Assembly: GCF_947499265.1 (NCBI RefSeq) | Contig: NZ_CANMNK010000005.1 | Span: 180,173-244,172, forward strand | Direction of reading: 5' to 3' | DNA from: an uncultured Roseobacter sp. | GTDB lineage: Bacteria > Pseudomonadota > Alphaproteobacteria > Rhodobacterales > Rhodobacteraceae | DNA length: 64,000 bases | Part shown: in pieces, positions 54,526 to 64,000 of the stretch | Layout: each line of letters begins with the position of its first letter | Position numbering within the stretch: the stretch's first letter is position 1 | Position numbers and translations under genes: made by a program | Notes under the pieces: generated by a model | What the model was told of the DNA's origin: nothing | Seen by the model: only the letters and a program-made list of their open reading frames with translations | The model's database searches: none

Positions 54526-55146
54526 TTAGTTTTTCGCGTAGAATTCGACGACGAGGTTCGGTTCCATCATGACCGGATACGGCACATCGCCCAGCGCCGG
54601 GGTGCGCACGAACTTCGCGGTCATCTTGGAGTGGTCGGCCTCGATATAGTCCGGCACATCGCGCTCCGGCAGCTGCGTTGCTTCGAGCAGCACGGCCAGT
54701 TGCTTGGAGCGGTCACGCACCTCGATCACGTCACCTTCCTGCACGCGGTAGGACGGGATGTTGACCTTCTTGCCGTTCACTTTCACGTGGCCGTGGTTCA
54801 CGAACTGGCGCGCCGCAAAAACGGTGGCCACAAATTTCGAGCGGTACACAACGGCGTCTAGACGACGCTCCAGCAGACCAATCAGGTTTTCACCGGTATC
54901 GCCTTTGACACGCTCAGCCTCGGAATAGATGCGGCGGAACTGCTTCTCAGTCAGATCACCGTAGTAGCCCTTGAGCTTCTGCTTGGCGCGCAGCTGAATA
55001 CCGAAATCAGACAATTTGCCTTTGCGGCGCTGACCGTGCTGGCCGGGGCCATATTCGCGCCGATTGACCGGGGATTTCGGACGCCCCCAGATGTTTTCGC
55101 CCATGCGGCGGTCAATTTTGTACTTGGCAGACGTGCGTTTGGTCAC
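54526..55146 (-). CDS. rpsD: 30S ribosomal protein S4
   Basis: GTG start; [62 protein letters not shown]. Confidence 0.98.
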   Translation of the reverse strand: MTKRTSAKYKIDRRMGENIWGRPKSPVNRREYGPGQHGQRRKGKLSDFGIQLRAKQKLKGYYGDLTEKQFRRIYSEAERVKGDTGENLIGLLERRLDAVVYRSKFVATVFAARQFVNHGHVKVNGKKVNIPSYRVQEGDVIEVRDRSKQLAVLLEATQLPERDVPDYIEADHSKMTAKFVRTPALGDVPYPVMMEPNLVVEFYAKN

Positions 55147-55279
55147 GGCTGATCTCCTTCTCAAGATGCCCTGTTGGGCGATGAAGGGCGTTGTCCTCTG
55201 GTTTACACCTGACAGGCATTCCCTTGCGGGGGCCACCAACACCAATGAAGCCGCGCTTATACGCCTGTCTCTGCGGGAG

Positions 55280-55861
55280 TCAACGGGTCTTTGCCAGCGC
55301 GATTTCGGCAACCTCGGCGTGGCGGTGGCAGGTCACCAAATGGTCATTGACCATCCCCACCGCCTGCATGAACGCATAGACGATTGTTGGTCCGCAGAAT
55401 CGAAACCCTTCCTTTTTCAGATCCTTGGAAATCTGCGTGGAGAGCGGGGTAAAAGCAGGCACGTCTTCGAGCGTCTTCCAGCTATTCTGCAAGGGGATGC
55501 CGCCCATGTAATTCCATAAAAACTGATCAAATCCGCCTCGTGCTTCAAGGTTTTGCCAGACGCGCGCGTTGGAAATCGTGGCCTCAATCTTGCCGCGGTG
55601 CCGGATAATGCCTTTGTCCGCCAACAACCGCTCAACCTCCACCGGTCCCCACTCCGCAATGATGTCGGGCTGAAAGCCGGCAAAGGCTGATCGGAAATTT
55701 TCCCGCTTTTTCAAAATGGTGAGCCAGCTCAGCCCCGCCTGAAACCCATCCAGCACCAGCTTTTCCCAGAGCGCCCGACTGTCATATTCGGGCACACCCC
55801 AGTCCGTATCATGGTATTTCAAATAGATTTCATCGGGCCCTGCCCAGCCGCACCGCTCCAT
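55280..55861 (-). CDS. tag: DNA-3-methyladenine glycosylase I
   Basis: [57 protein letters not shown]. Confidence 0.97.
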   Translation of the reverse strand: MERCGWAGPDEIYLKYHDTDWGVPEYDSRALWEKLVLDGFQAGLSWLTILKKRENFRSAFAGFQPDIIAEWGPVEVERLLADKGIIRHRGKIEATISNARVWQNLEARGGFDQFLWNYMGGIPLQNSWKTLEDVPAFTPLSTQISKDLKKEGFRFCGPTIVYAFMQAVGMVNDHLVTCHRHAEVAEIALAKTR

Positions 55862-55991
55862 GCTCGTTGCCCCTGTTTACGTTAACTTTCAAAGCATTAA
55901 ACTACGATTCAAATTGGAACAAAATAAGAATATTTACCGAGTATTAGGGGTTTTGGTCACAAAGTGGCGGCACGACTTGAGCGAGGACCAG

Positions 55992-56834
55992 ATGCCCGGA
56001 CCGAGAAAAAGAATGTTGGCGGATATTCCGGCTGGCGCGGAAAATCCGCTGTCCTTCGCCCTGTCGCGGCGCGATCAGAATGTCACGCAAATGGTTGCAG
56101 AGGCGATCAAGCACAAACAGGTCATGTTGGCCTACCAGCCGGTCATGCAATCACGCGCGCCGGATAAGGTCGCCTTTTACGAAGGCTTGATCCGCGTCCT
56201 GGATGCGACCGGACGCGTCATACCGGCCTCTGATTTCATGAATACCATCGAGAATACGGAACTTGGGCGTCAACTGGACACGCTCGCCCTGGGTATGGGG
56301 CTGCGCGCATTGCACGAAAACCCCGATCTACGTTTGTCGATCAATATGTCGGCCCGCTCCATCGGATATCGACAATGGAATCGCACGCTGGACCGGTGGC
56401 TCTCGCGCAATGGCATGATCGCTGAACGCCTTATTCTCGAAATCACGGAAAGCTCTGCGATGACCGTGCCGGAGCTTGTTGTTGATTTTATGGACCGCCT
56501 GCAGATCGAGGGTATTTGCTTTGCCCTTGACGATTTTGGTGCCGGTTACACCGCCTTGAGTTACTTCAAGGATTTCTACTTCGATGTGCTGAAAATTGAC
56601 GGGCAATTCATTCAGGGCATTGCCACCGATCCCGATAATCAGGCTCTGACAGCCGCGCTTGTGTCCATTGCACGTCATTTTGACATGCTGACCGTGGCTG
56701 AATTTGTCGAAAACAAGCAGGATGCCGAAACGCTTATAGAGCTTGGTTTGGACTGCTTGCAGGGATATTATTTCGGCGCTGCGACCACCCGCCCCTATTG
56801 GTTGGGCAACGCAGCAGCCAAAAGCGCTGTTTGA
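55992..56834 (+). CDS. EAL domain protein (c-di-GMP phosphodiesterase candidate)
   Basis: FYEGLIRVLD, INMSARS, ILEITESS, FALDDFGAGYTALSYF, DVLKIDGQFIQGI, CLQGYYFG. Confidence 0.92.
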   Translation: MPGPRKRMLADIPAGAENPLSFALSRRDQNVTQMVAEAIKHKQVMLAYQPVMQSRAPDKVAFYEGLIRVLDATGRVIPASDFMNTIENTELGRQLDTLALGMGLRALHENPDLRLSINMSARSIGYRQWNRTLDRWLSRNGMIAERLILEITESSAMTVPELVVDFMDRLQIEGICFALDDFGAGYTALSYFKDFYFDVLKIDGQFIQGIATDPDNQALTAALVSIARHFDMLTVAEFVENKQDAETLIELGLDCLQGYYFGAATTRPYWLGNAAAKSAV

Positions 56835-57004
56835 AGCTCACAAGGGCGCATACATGGCGCTTGCAGCTGATGTCACATTTCCATTGGTTGCTGCTGCGCA
56901 GCGAATAAGATAAGCACTTTCCCATCATCGGTGGGGGTGCCGGGCCTTGGTTTTCAGGTGTGCGTGAAGCGTCCCTTCCCAGAAATGGCAAAGGACACAT
57001 CTCT

Positions 57005-58180
57005 ATGACGAACGTCGTTATCGCATCCGCGGCCCGCACTGCTGTTGGCAGTTTTGGCGGATCTTTCGCAACCACCCCTGCTCATGATCTTGGCGCTGCC
57101 GTGCTGAAAGAAGTCGTTGCGCGCGCAGGTGTCGATGCATCGGAAGTTTCTGAGACCATCCTCGGTCAGGTTCTGACAGCGGCTCAGGGTCAAAACCCAG
57201 CGCGCCAGGCTCATATCAACGCCGGTCTGCCACAGGAAAGTGCAGCCTGGACGATCAATCAGGTGTGCGGATCCGGCCTGCGGGCCGTCGCTCTGGCCGC
57301 CCAGCATATCCAATTGGGTGACGCCGACATCGTTGCCGCAGGCGGCCAGGAAAACATGACCTTGTCCCCCCACGCCGCTTCCCTGCGCGCCGGTCACAAA
57401 ATGGGCGACATGAAATATATCGACACCATGATTCGTGACGGCCTCTGGGACGCTTTCAACGGCTACCATATGGGTCAGACCGCCGAAAACGTCGCCGAGA
57501 AATGGCAGATCAGCCGCGATCAGCAGGATGAATTCGCCGTCGCCTCGCAAAACAAAGCCGAAGCAGCTCAAAAAGCGGGTAAGTTTTCTGATGAAATCAT
57601 GGCCTTCACCGTGAAGGGCCGCAAAGGCGATACCGTTGTGGATCAGGACGAATACATCCGCCATGGCGCCACCATCGACGCCATGCAAAAACTGCGCCCG
57701 GCCTTCACCAAGGACGGCTCTGTTACCGCCGCCAATGCCTCCGGTTTGAATGATGGCGCAGCTGGTGCTTTGATCATGTCCGCCGATGAGGCTGAAAAGC
57801 GCGGCATCGAACCGCTCGCGCGTATCGCGAGCTACGCCACCGTCGGCCTGGACCCTTCGATCATGGGGGCTGGTCCCATTTACGCGAGCCGCAAAGCGCT
57901 GGAAAAAGCCGGTTGGAAGGCCGAAGACCTCGATCTGGTTGAAGCCAACGAAGCCTTCGCGGCACAGGCCTGCGCGGTGAACAAGGACATGGGTTGGAAC
58001 CCGGAAGTCGTTAACGTCAACGGTGGTGCCATCGCTATCGGCCACCCGATTGGCGCATCCGGTGCACGCATTCTGAATACGCTGCTTTTTGAAATGAAGC
58101 GGCGCGATGCCAAAAAAGGCCTGGCAACACTGTGCATCGGCGGCGGTATGGGTGTCGCCATGTGCCTCGAGCGCCCCTGA
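57005..58180 (+). CDS. phaA: Acetyl-CoA C-acetyltransferase (beta-ketothiolase)
   Basis: [62 protein letters not shown]. Confidence 0.97.
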   Translation: MTNVVIASAARTAVGSFGGSFATTPAHDLGAAVLKEVVARAGVDASEVSETILGQVLTAAQGQNPARQAHINAGLPQESAAWTINQVCGSGLRAVALAAQHIQLGDADIVAAGGQENMTLSPHAASLRAGHKMGDMKYIDTMIRDGLWDAFNGYHMGQTAENVAEKWQISRDQQDEFAVASQNKAEAAQKAGKFSDEIMAFTVKGRKGDTVVDQDEYIRHGATIDAMQKLRPAFTKDGSVTAANASGLNDGAAGALIMSADEAEKRGIEPLARIASYATVGLDPSIMGAGPIYASRKALEKAGWKAEDLDLVEANEAFAAQACAVNKDMGWNPEVVNVNGGAIAIGHPIGASGARILNTLLFEMKRRDAKKGLATLCIGGGMGVAMCLERP

Positions 58181-58188
58181 TCAATAGC

Positions 58189-58225
58189 CGGGCGGCGCTT
58201 TAAAACGCCGCCCGATACATTTTTC
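58189..58225 (+). terminator. Strong hairpin terminator between phaA and phaB
   Basis: CGGGCGGCG-CTTTAAAA-CGCCGCCCG-ATACATTTTT. Confidence 0.8.
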
Positions 58226-58317
58226 CTACCTTCAATACGATTCCGCTGCGCAATAAAGTTGCGCAACACGAATTGAATGCGTAACAAGATTATCAGAAAA
58301 TCAAAGGAGAATCCTAT

Positions 58318-59040
58318 ATGTCCCGCGTCGCACTTGTCACCGGAGGCAGCCGAGGCATCGGCGCTTCGATTTCCAATGCGCTGAAAGACGCAGGCTACTC
58401 TGTCGCCGCCACATACGCTGGCAACGACGAAGCAGCAGCGAAGTTCACCGATGAAACCGGCATCAAGACCTACAAATGGAACGTCGCGGATTACAACGCC
58501 TGCAAAGACGGCATCGCGGGCGTCGAGGCGGATCTGGGCCCGATTGATGTGGTCGTCGCCAATGCAGGCATCACGCGCGACGCACCGTTCCACAAAATGA
58601 CACCGGAGCAGTGGCAAGAGGTGATCGACACCAACCTGACCGGCGTTTTCAACACCGTCCATCCGATTTGGCCCGGCATGCGCGAGCGCAAATTTGGCCG
58701 TGTCATTGTGATCAGCTCGATCAATGGCCAAAAGGGCCAGTTCGCGCAGGTCAATTACGCCGCCACCAAAGCCGGAGATTTGGGCATCGTGAAGTCGCTG
58801 GCACAAGAAGGCGCGCGCGCTGGCATCACCGCAAATGCGATCTGCCCGGGGTATATCGCAACCGAAATGGTGATGGCGGTACCCGAGAAGGTGCGCGAAT
58901 CGATCATCGGTCAAATTCCCGCCGGTCGGTTGGGCGAACCAGAAGAGATCGCACGTTGCGTCGTATTCCTCGCCTCCGACGATTCCGGATTCATCAACGG
59001 CTCGACAATTTCCGCCAATGGGGCGCAATTCTTCGTCTAG
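58318..59040 (+). CDS. phaB: Acetoacetyl-CoA reductase
   Basis: RVALVTGGSRGIGASIS, NAGITRDAPFHKMTPEQWQEVIDTNLTGVFN, YAATKAGDLG. Confidence 0.95.
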   Translation: MSRVALVTGGSRGIGASISNALKDAGYSVAATYAGNDEAAAKFTDETGIKTYKWNVADYNACKDGIAGVEADLGPIDVVVANAGITRDAPFHKMTPEQWQEVIDTNLTGVFNTVHPIWPGMRERKFGRVIVISSINGQKGQFAQVNYAATKAGDLGIVKSLAQEGARAGITANAICPGYIATEMVMAVPEKVRESIIGQIPAGRLGEPEEIARCVVFLASDDSGFINGSTISANGAQFFV

Positions 59041-59057
59041 GCATTTGTCGTCAGAAC

Positions 59058-59092
59058 CAAAAAGGGCCGGTTATCTCAACCGGCCCTTTTTG
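59058..59092 (+). terminator. Rho-independent terminator of phaB
   Basis: AAAAAGGGCCGGTTATCTCAACCGGCCCTTTTT. Confidence 0.92.
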
Positions 59093-59117
59093 CATCCCGT
59101 AAGTCGGCTGCAGTCCG

Positions 59118-59231
59118 TCAGCGGGAAGAGGAGAACAACCAGCTCCATGCGTCTTTCATCGCCTGTGCCCGTTCTTCGTGGGCCCGCTGCATTGCGTTGC
59201 GTATAGCGGTATCTGTTGCGGCTTCAAACAT
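59118..59231 (-). CDS. Small hypothetical protein (37 aa)
   Basis: MFEAATDTAIRNAMQRAHEERAQAMKDAWSWLFSSSR; GAGGA SD-like site 8 nt upstream; below ORF-track cutoff. Confidence 0.65.
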   Translation of the reverse strand: MFEAATDTAIRNAMQRAHEERAQAMKDAWSWLFSSSR

Positions 59232-59346
59232 CGTTCAAGTCCTCGTAGTGGCATCAGTTGATTTGATCTGAATTTACTATGTCATTCGCAAACAAAACCG
59301 ACAAACGAGACTTTTCATCTATTCAGACAAGATATACTTAAGTGAA

Positions 59347-60291
59347 ATGATAGAACGCCTTCCACCGCTCACAGCGTTACGCGCCTTTGAGGCCGCAGCC
59401 CGGCACATGTCTTTTGCCAAGGCCGCAGACGAGCTATCCGTGACGCCCGCCGCCCTCAGCTTTCAAATCAAATCGCTCGAAGAGCATTTGGGCGCCCCAC
59501 TGTTTCGCCGATTGAATCGCGCGGTCGAATTGACGGAGGCGGGGGTGGCTCTGGCGCCCGGCGCCGCCGACGGTTTTCAAACCCTCTCAAACGCTTGGCG
59601 CGCCGCGCAGCGCCTGCAGGACAATCAAACACTGACCGTCACCGCCGGGCCGGCATTTACCGCCAAATGGCTTGCGCCCCGGCTCTACGAATTTGCCCAG
59701 GCGCATCCGGACATTGAGCTGCGGTTTTCCGCGTCGCTGAAAATCATGGACTTCGGGCGCGACGCGATTGATGTCGCTATCCGCTTTGGCAGGCATGACG
59801 ACGCGGGCCTCTACTCGCTGCCTCTGGCAAAGGAATGGGTCGCGCCGGTAATGACACCGGCCCTCGCGGCTCAATTCCCGGACACGGAAAGCCTCATGTC
59901 CGCGCCTTTGATATTTGATGATTCCATCAGCTTTCTGCGCCCCAGCTGCGATTGGAAAGCTTGGTTCGCCACTATGGGGTATGATTTTGACCCGCAGCAC
60001 GGCCCTCATTTCAGCCAGGCTGACCATGCCGTGGATGCGGCCTTGGCGGGCGTTGGAGTGGTCTTGGGGCGCCGCGCCCTTGTGGTCAAAGACATCGACG
60101 AAGGCCGGTTGGTCGCCCCTTATGGGACCGCGCTGTCAACCGGTGCGCGGTTCCGCTTTCTTTGTCCGGAAGGCACGGAAAACCGGCCTCAGGTCAAAGC
60201 GTTTCGGGAATGGATGTTGCGCGAGATCAGCAAAACGACCTACATCACCGAAGCCATCCAAGTTGTTGACCCCATAGAAAGCCTCGCATGA
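59347..60291 (+). CDS. LysR family transcriptional regulator (GcvA-like)
   Basis: LPPLTALRAFEAAARHMSFAKAADELSVTPAALSFQIKSLEEHLGAPLFRRLNRAVELTEAG. Confidence 0.95.
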   Translation: MIERLPPLTALRAFEAAARHMSFAKAADELSVTPAALSFQIKSLEEHLGAPLFRRLNRAVELTEAGVALAPGAADGFQTLSNAWRAAQRLQDNQTLTVTAGPAFTAKWLAPRLYEFAQAHPDIELRFSASLKIMDFGRDAIDVAIRFGRHDDAGLYSLPLAKEWVAPVMTPALAAQFPDTESLMSAPLIFDDSISFLRPSCDWKAWFATMGYDFDPQHGPHFSQADHAVDAALAGVGVVLGRRALVVKDIDEGRLVAPYGTALSTGARFRFLCPEGTENRPQVKAFREWMLREISKTTYITEAIQVVDPIESLA

Positions 60292-61157
60292 CCCAGCCTC
60301 AGGCCACGCTGGTCGGATTTATAGCCGTCATCCTTTGGGCGCTTCTGGCGCTCCTCACCGTGGGCTCTTCCCCAACACCGCCATTCTTGCTCAATACCAT
60401 ATGCTTTACCATCGGCGGGACCTGTGGATTGATCTGGACAGCGCTTTCCGGCGGTCTGCGCGTGCTCCGCACCGTGCCGCTGAAGGTATATTTTTTCGGC
60501 ACGCTGGGGTTGTTTGGCTACCACGCGCTGTATTTCTCCGCGCTGCGCCTCGCCCCCGCAGCAGAGGCGGGATTGATCGCGTACCTCTGGCCATTGCTGA
60601 TTGTCGTCCTGTCAGGATTGCTCCCGGGCGAAAGGGTGAAACGAGGCCACCTTCTCGGCGCAATCATCGGCTTCGCAGGCGCCGCTTTGATCATTTCGGG
60701 TGGTGGTGGTGGCTTTCAGGCCGAATTTCTCAGCGGCTACCTGCTGGCACTGATCTGCGCTCTGACCTGGTCGAGTTATTCTGTGCTGTCACGTCTGGTC
60801 GGTGAGGCGCCAACACAGTCTGTAACGGTCTTTTGCCTCGCCTCCGCGGCGCTATCGCTGCCACTGCACCTGATGTTTGAGCAAACAGCCATGCCAGTAA
60901 CCGCGGTTGCCTGGGTTTCCACAATACTTCTGGGGCTCGGGCCTGTAGGGCTTGCATTCTTTGTCTGGGACATTGGCGTCAAGCACGGAGACATACAGTT
61001 ATTGGGAGCGGCATCTTATGCAGCGCCGCTTTTGTCTACGTGCGTTCTTGTAGTGGCTGGTGTTGCACCATTGTCAGCGACCCTTGGGATCGCGGCCATC
61101 CTGGTGACGAGCGGTGCCGTGATTGCGGCCCGGGCCAGCCTGACGTCGGGAAACTAG
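60288..61157 (+). CDS. DMT superfamily (EamA) transporter
   Basis: Ten hydrophobic helices, EamA repeats; ATGA overlap with the LysR gene. Confidence 0.9.
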   Translation: MTQPQATLVGFIAVILWALLALLTVGSSPTPPFLLNTICFTIGGTCGLIWTALSGGLRVLRTVPLKVYFFGTLGLFGYHALYFSALRLAPAAEAGLIAYLWPLLIVVLSGLLPGERVKRGHLLGAIIGFAGAALIISGGGGGFQAEFLSGYLLALICALTWSSYSVLSRLVGEAPTQSVTVFCLASAALSLPLHLMFEQTAMPVTAVAWVSTILLGLGPVGLAFFVWDIGVKHGDIQLLGAASYAAPLLSTCVLVVAGVAPLSATLGIAAILVTSGAVIAARASLTSGN

Positions 61158-61318
61158 CTCGACAGTCGCGTTATTTCTTCCTTGAGGCGTAGTTTTTGTT
61201 TTTTCAGGTCAGCGATTGCAAGGTCGTCGATGCCGGGTGCGCGTTGCGCCTCTTCTACGGCTTCGCTCAGTGTCTGATGTTTTTTCTTCAGCTGGTCGAC
61301 ATGCGCAGTAACGCTCAT
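61154..61318 (-). CDS. YdcH family protein (DUF465), 54 aa
   Basis: MSVTAHVDQLKKKHQTLSEAVEEAQRAPGIDDLAIADLKKQKLRLKEEITRLSS, not in ORF track. Confidence 0.88.
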   Translation of the reverse strand: MSVTAHVDQLKKKHQTLSEAVEEAQRAPGIDDLAIADLKKQKLRLKEEITRLSS

Positions 61319-61429
61319 TCATTCCTCCTGTTTGCTACGGTACGGCACAAGTTGAACACACCTTGCGATTCAAGTCACGCCGCATTCGCAGAATGCACAC
61401 ACTACCCGTTAAAATTGTATTAACGGCGT

Positions 61430-62170
61430 TCAAAACCGCAGCGCCGCCCCTTCCCGCAGCACGGATTTGACGAGGGGAACATAGCTGTCGGCGTCCTGCA
61501 GGTGCCGCGGGCCTTCGTGGAGAATCAGTGGCGCGTGCAGTTTGAAGGCCGCACGCCCGTTTTTGCGCGCACGGATGATCACCAGCTCTGCACGGCGCCC
61601 GATACGTGGGCTGATCGGCAAAACCTCGATGCTGCCCATATGCTGCGGCAGGGCGGCCAGGATTTCAGGCAACCGCTCTGCGCGGTGAATGAAGTGAACA
61701 AACCCCTTTGGCTTCACGCGTTTGGCTGCGACCTTCACCCAGATAAGCAAAGGGGTGTCTTCACCCAATGCGGTTTCGCGCCCGGCATCATCGGCAGCGC
61801 GGCCCGCCCTACGATCAAAATAGGGTGGATTTGCAATGACATGATCGAATTGGCGGTCACGCAGATCCAGCGGCAAATCATTCAGATCCGCCACCACGAC
61901 CTCCAACGCACCGCCGCCGTTGCGCTCTGCCAGCCGGGCATAATCTTGCTGCAGCTCCACGCCCGTGAGCGACAAGCCGGAAACCCGCGCGCCCAGACAC
62001 AATGCCGCAGCCCCGACACCGCAACCAAGGTCCAGAATGCTCTGCCCGGACACGGCTGGCACACTCGCCGCCAGAAGGACCGGATCGACCCCCGCGCGAT
62101 ACCCGGTTTTGGGCTGCAACAGCTGCACCTGACCGCCCAAAAAGTCGTCCCGCGTCAGCGCATCATTCAT
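61430..62170 (-). CDS. tRNA1(Val) adenine methyltransferase-like (TrmN6 family)
   Basis: DDFLGGQVQLLQPKTGYRAGVDPVLLAA, ILDLGCGVGAAALCLGAR, VIANPPYFDRR (NPPY). Confidence 0.92.
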   Translation of the reverse strand: MNDALTRDDFLGGQVQLLQPKTGYRAGVDPVLLAASVPAVSGQSILDLGCGVGAAALCLGARVSGLSLTGVELQQDYARLAERNGGGALEVVVADLNDLPLDLRDRQFDHVIANPPYFDRRAGRAADDAGRETALGEDTPLLIWVKVAAKRVKPKGFVHFIHRAERLPEILAALPQHMGSIEVLPISPRIGRRAELVIIRARKNGRAAFKLHAPLILHEGPRHLQDADSYVPLVKSVLREGAALRF

Positions 62171-62382
62171 TTGCCCAGCGGAATTTCATTGTCGCGCATT
62201 ACGCGCATCGCGGCGGTGTGATCATCGGACCGGACCATCAACCGACGCGGGAATATTCCGATGCCCCCTTCGAGCACGCTCATGTTTACGTCCAATTCAA
62301 AGCAGTCTATATCCTCGCCCTGAAGAAGGGCCGTGGCAAAGGCGATGATCGTTGGGTCTGTGCTGCGCAAAAGTTCCTTCAT
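62167..62382 (-). CDS. DUF2007 domain-containing protein
   Basis: MKELLRSTDPTIIAFATALLQGEDIDCFELDVNMSVLEGGIGIFPRRLMVRSDDHTAAMRVM. Confidence 0.88.
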   Translation of the reverse strand: MKELLRSTDPTIIAFATALLQGEDIDCFELDVNMSVLEGGIGIFPRRLMVRSDDHTAAMRVMRDNEIPLGK

Positions 62383-62437
62383 ATCAGGGATGTAAAGGCA
62401 AGCTGGCGGTCATGTCGAGCGTGCAAACGGGAAGTTG

Positions 62438-63439
62438 ATGTTGCAGACTGAAAATTCGCAAAAACCCCATGATCGGATGGCGGCCTTTCTGGCCGATGAT
62501 CTGGCCGCGGTGAACACTTTGATCCGCACGCGCATGGCATCTGAGCATGCCCCGCGCATTCCCGAAGTGACCGCGCATCTGGTTGATGCCGGCGGCAAAC
62601 GTCTGCGGCCAATGCTGACGCTCGCGGCCGCGCATATGTGTGGCTATGAGGGGCCTTATCACATCAATCTTGCGGCGACTGTGGAGTTCATTCACACCGC
62701 AACGCTGCTGCACGATGATGTCGTCGACGAAAGCGGCCAGCGGCGTGGGCGTCCGACGGCGAACCTGCTGTGGGACAATAAATCGTCGGTTCTGGTGGGT
62801 GATTATCTCTTCGCACGCAGTTTTCAGTTGATGACGGAAACCGGCTCGTTGCGCGTGCTGGACATCCTGTCGAATGCCTCCGCGACGATTGCCGAAGGCG
62901 AGGTTCTGCAGCTCACGGCCAGTCAGGATCTGGGCACAACGGAAGACATCTACCTCAAGGTGGTCCGTGGCAAGACCGCGGCACTGTTTTCTGCGGCCAT
63001 GGAAGTTGGCGGGGTGATCGCTGATGCACCCGAAAACCAGGTGCGGGCCCTTTTTGACTATGGCGATGCTTTGGGCGTGGCCTTTCAGATCGTTGATGAT
63101 CTTCTGGATTTTCAAGGGGATGCCAGTGCAATCGGGAAAAACATCGGTGATGACTTCCGCGAACGAAAGCTGACCATGCCCTTGATCAAGGCGGTTGCGA
63201 AAGCAGATTCAGAGGAGCACGCTTTTTGGGTCCGGACCATCGAGAAAGGCAAACAAACCGATGGCGATCTGGACCACGTTCTGGCTCTTTTGCAAAAACA
63301 TGATGCATTGACCGATACGGCGACTGCAGCCCGCACCTGGGCGGCGCAGGCAAAAGATGCACTTGCGCCCCTTCCCGATCACGAGGTCAAAAAGATGCTG
63401 AGCGATCTGGCCGACTATGTGGTTGAGCGGATCAATTGA
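62438..63439 (+). CDS. Polyprenyl (octa/decaprenyl) diphosphate synthase
   Basis: GGKRLRPML, HTATLLHDDVVDESGQRRGRPTAN (DDxxD), FQIVDDLLDFQGD. Confidence 0.95.
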   Translation: MLQTENSQKPHDRMAAFLADDLAAVNTLIRTRMASEHAPRIPEVTAHLVDAGGKRLRPMLTLAAAHMCGYEGPYHINLAATVEFIHTATLLHDDVVDESGQRRGRPTANLLWDNKSSVLVGDYLFARSFQLMTETGSLRVLDILSNASATIAEGEVLQLTASQDLGTTEDIYLKVVRGKTAALFSAAMEVGGVIADAPENQVRALFDYGDALGVAFQIVDDLLDFQGDASAIGKNIGDDFRERKLTMPLIKAVAKADSEEHAFWVRTIEKGKQTDGDLDHVLALLQKHDALTDTATAARTWAAQAKDALAPLPDHEVKKMLSDLADYVVERIN

Positions 63440-64000
63440 GGACGCGCGCGCGCCGATTGTGACCCAAGCCGCGCGGTTTTGACCCACCAGTCTGGATGGG
63501 TCTGCGCGATGGCGAGCGCAGCACGCTCGGCGCTTTCCTGATCCAGGAACACCCCAAAACAGGTTGCGCCCGACCCTGACATGCGCGCCAGCAGGCAATT
63601 CTGCTGAGACACCAAAAGGGTTTTCACCTCGGCAATCGATGGCTCCAGCGACATTGCCGGGCCTTCCAGGTCGTTGCGCTGTTCGGCAAGCCAGGCGACC
63701 AGGTTCTGCGCATTTTTGAAGGTCGGAAGTGTCTTTGGCATGGGCGGATGGCTCTTTTGAACCAGCGCCTTGAAGACCGAGGGCGTTGATACTGCACGTC
63801 GCGGGTTTGCTAAAACCGCGTGTAGCGGGGGCAGCTCCGGCAGGGGGGCAACCTCTTCACCAATCCCCCCCACACGTGCGGCGACAGAGTGCAGGCACAT
63901 CGGGATATCCGCGCCAAGCGCCAAAAGCTCAGCGGCGCGGTCGACGCCCTCGGTGATGGCTGAGAGCCCACGATAGGTCGCCGCGGCATCCGCCGATCCA
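63415..64000 (-). CDS. ispE: 4-diphosphocytidyl-2-C-methyl-D-erythritol kinase (N-terminus beyond window)
   Basis: LLALGADIPMCLHSVAARVGGIGEEVAPLPELP, ARMSGSGATCFGVF; frame open to window end. Confidence 0.92.
   Translation of the reverse strand, partial: GSADAAATYRGLSAITEGVDRAAELLALGADIPMCLHSVAARVGGIGEEVAPLPELPPLHAVLANPRRAVSTPSVFKALVQKSHPPMPKTLPTFKNAQNLVAWLAEQRNDLEGPAMSLEPSIAEVKTLLVSQQNCLLARMSGSGATCFGVFLDQESAERAALAIAQTHPDWWVKTARLGSQSARARPQLIRSTT

Noticed and set aside
56954-59028. Long minus-strand ORFs (363 and 382 aa) opposite phaA and phaB
   Set aside because: Shadow ORFs without RBS or domain similarity; phaA/phaB clearly coding

Overview
This 64 kb window reads as a gene-dense, high-GC alphaproteobacterial chromosome segment. 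Gene content and synteny habits (Hsp20-DUF1150, VPLPA-CTERM, MotA/OmpA-coil pair, phaAB, sat-cysC fusion) suggest a Roseobacter-group Rhodobacteraceae member; that is inference, as no marker gene was compared. It is mostly core housekeeping: partial tdk, proC, lgt, pgeF, trxB, sat/cysC, purEK, groESL with a CIRCE element, ppaC, ribF, prs, the F1 ATP synthase operon atpHAGDC, gloB, clpA, hisC/tyrC, rpsD, tag, phaA/phaB, a polyprenyl synthase and partial ispE. I saw no rRNA, tRNA, CRISPR array, transposase, integrase or phage module, and no convincing defence island. The items most worth a second look are: an orphan ion-driven motor pair (MotA/ExbB-like plus an OmpA-like protein with a very long periplasmic coiled coil); a Hint-domain protein apparently lacking the catalytic Cys; two small ORFs (48 and 37 aa) below the ORF-track cutoff; a 15-bp direct repeat with 21-bp periodicity between an Lrp-type regulator and trxB; a sensor-less histidine kinase divergent from a degenerate Rcp1-like receiver; an orphan phnM; a DUF2161 PD-(D/E)XK-like protein; and a VPLPA-CTERM protein. 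None is demonstrably a new system from sequence alone.
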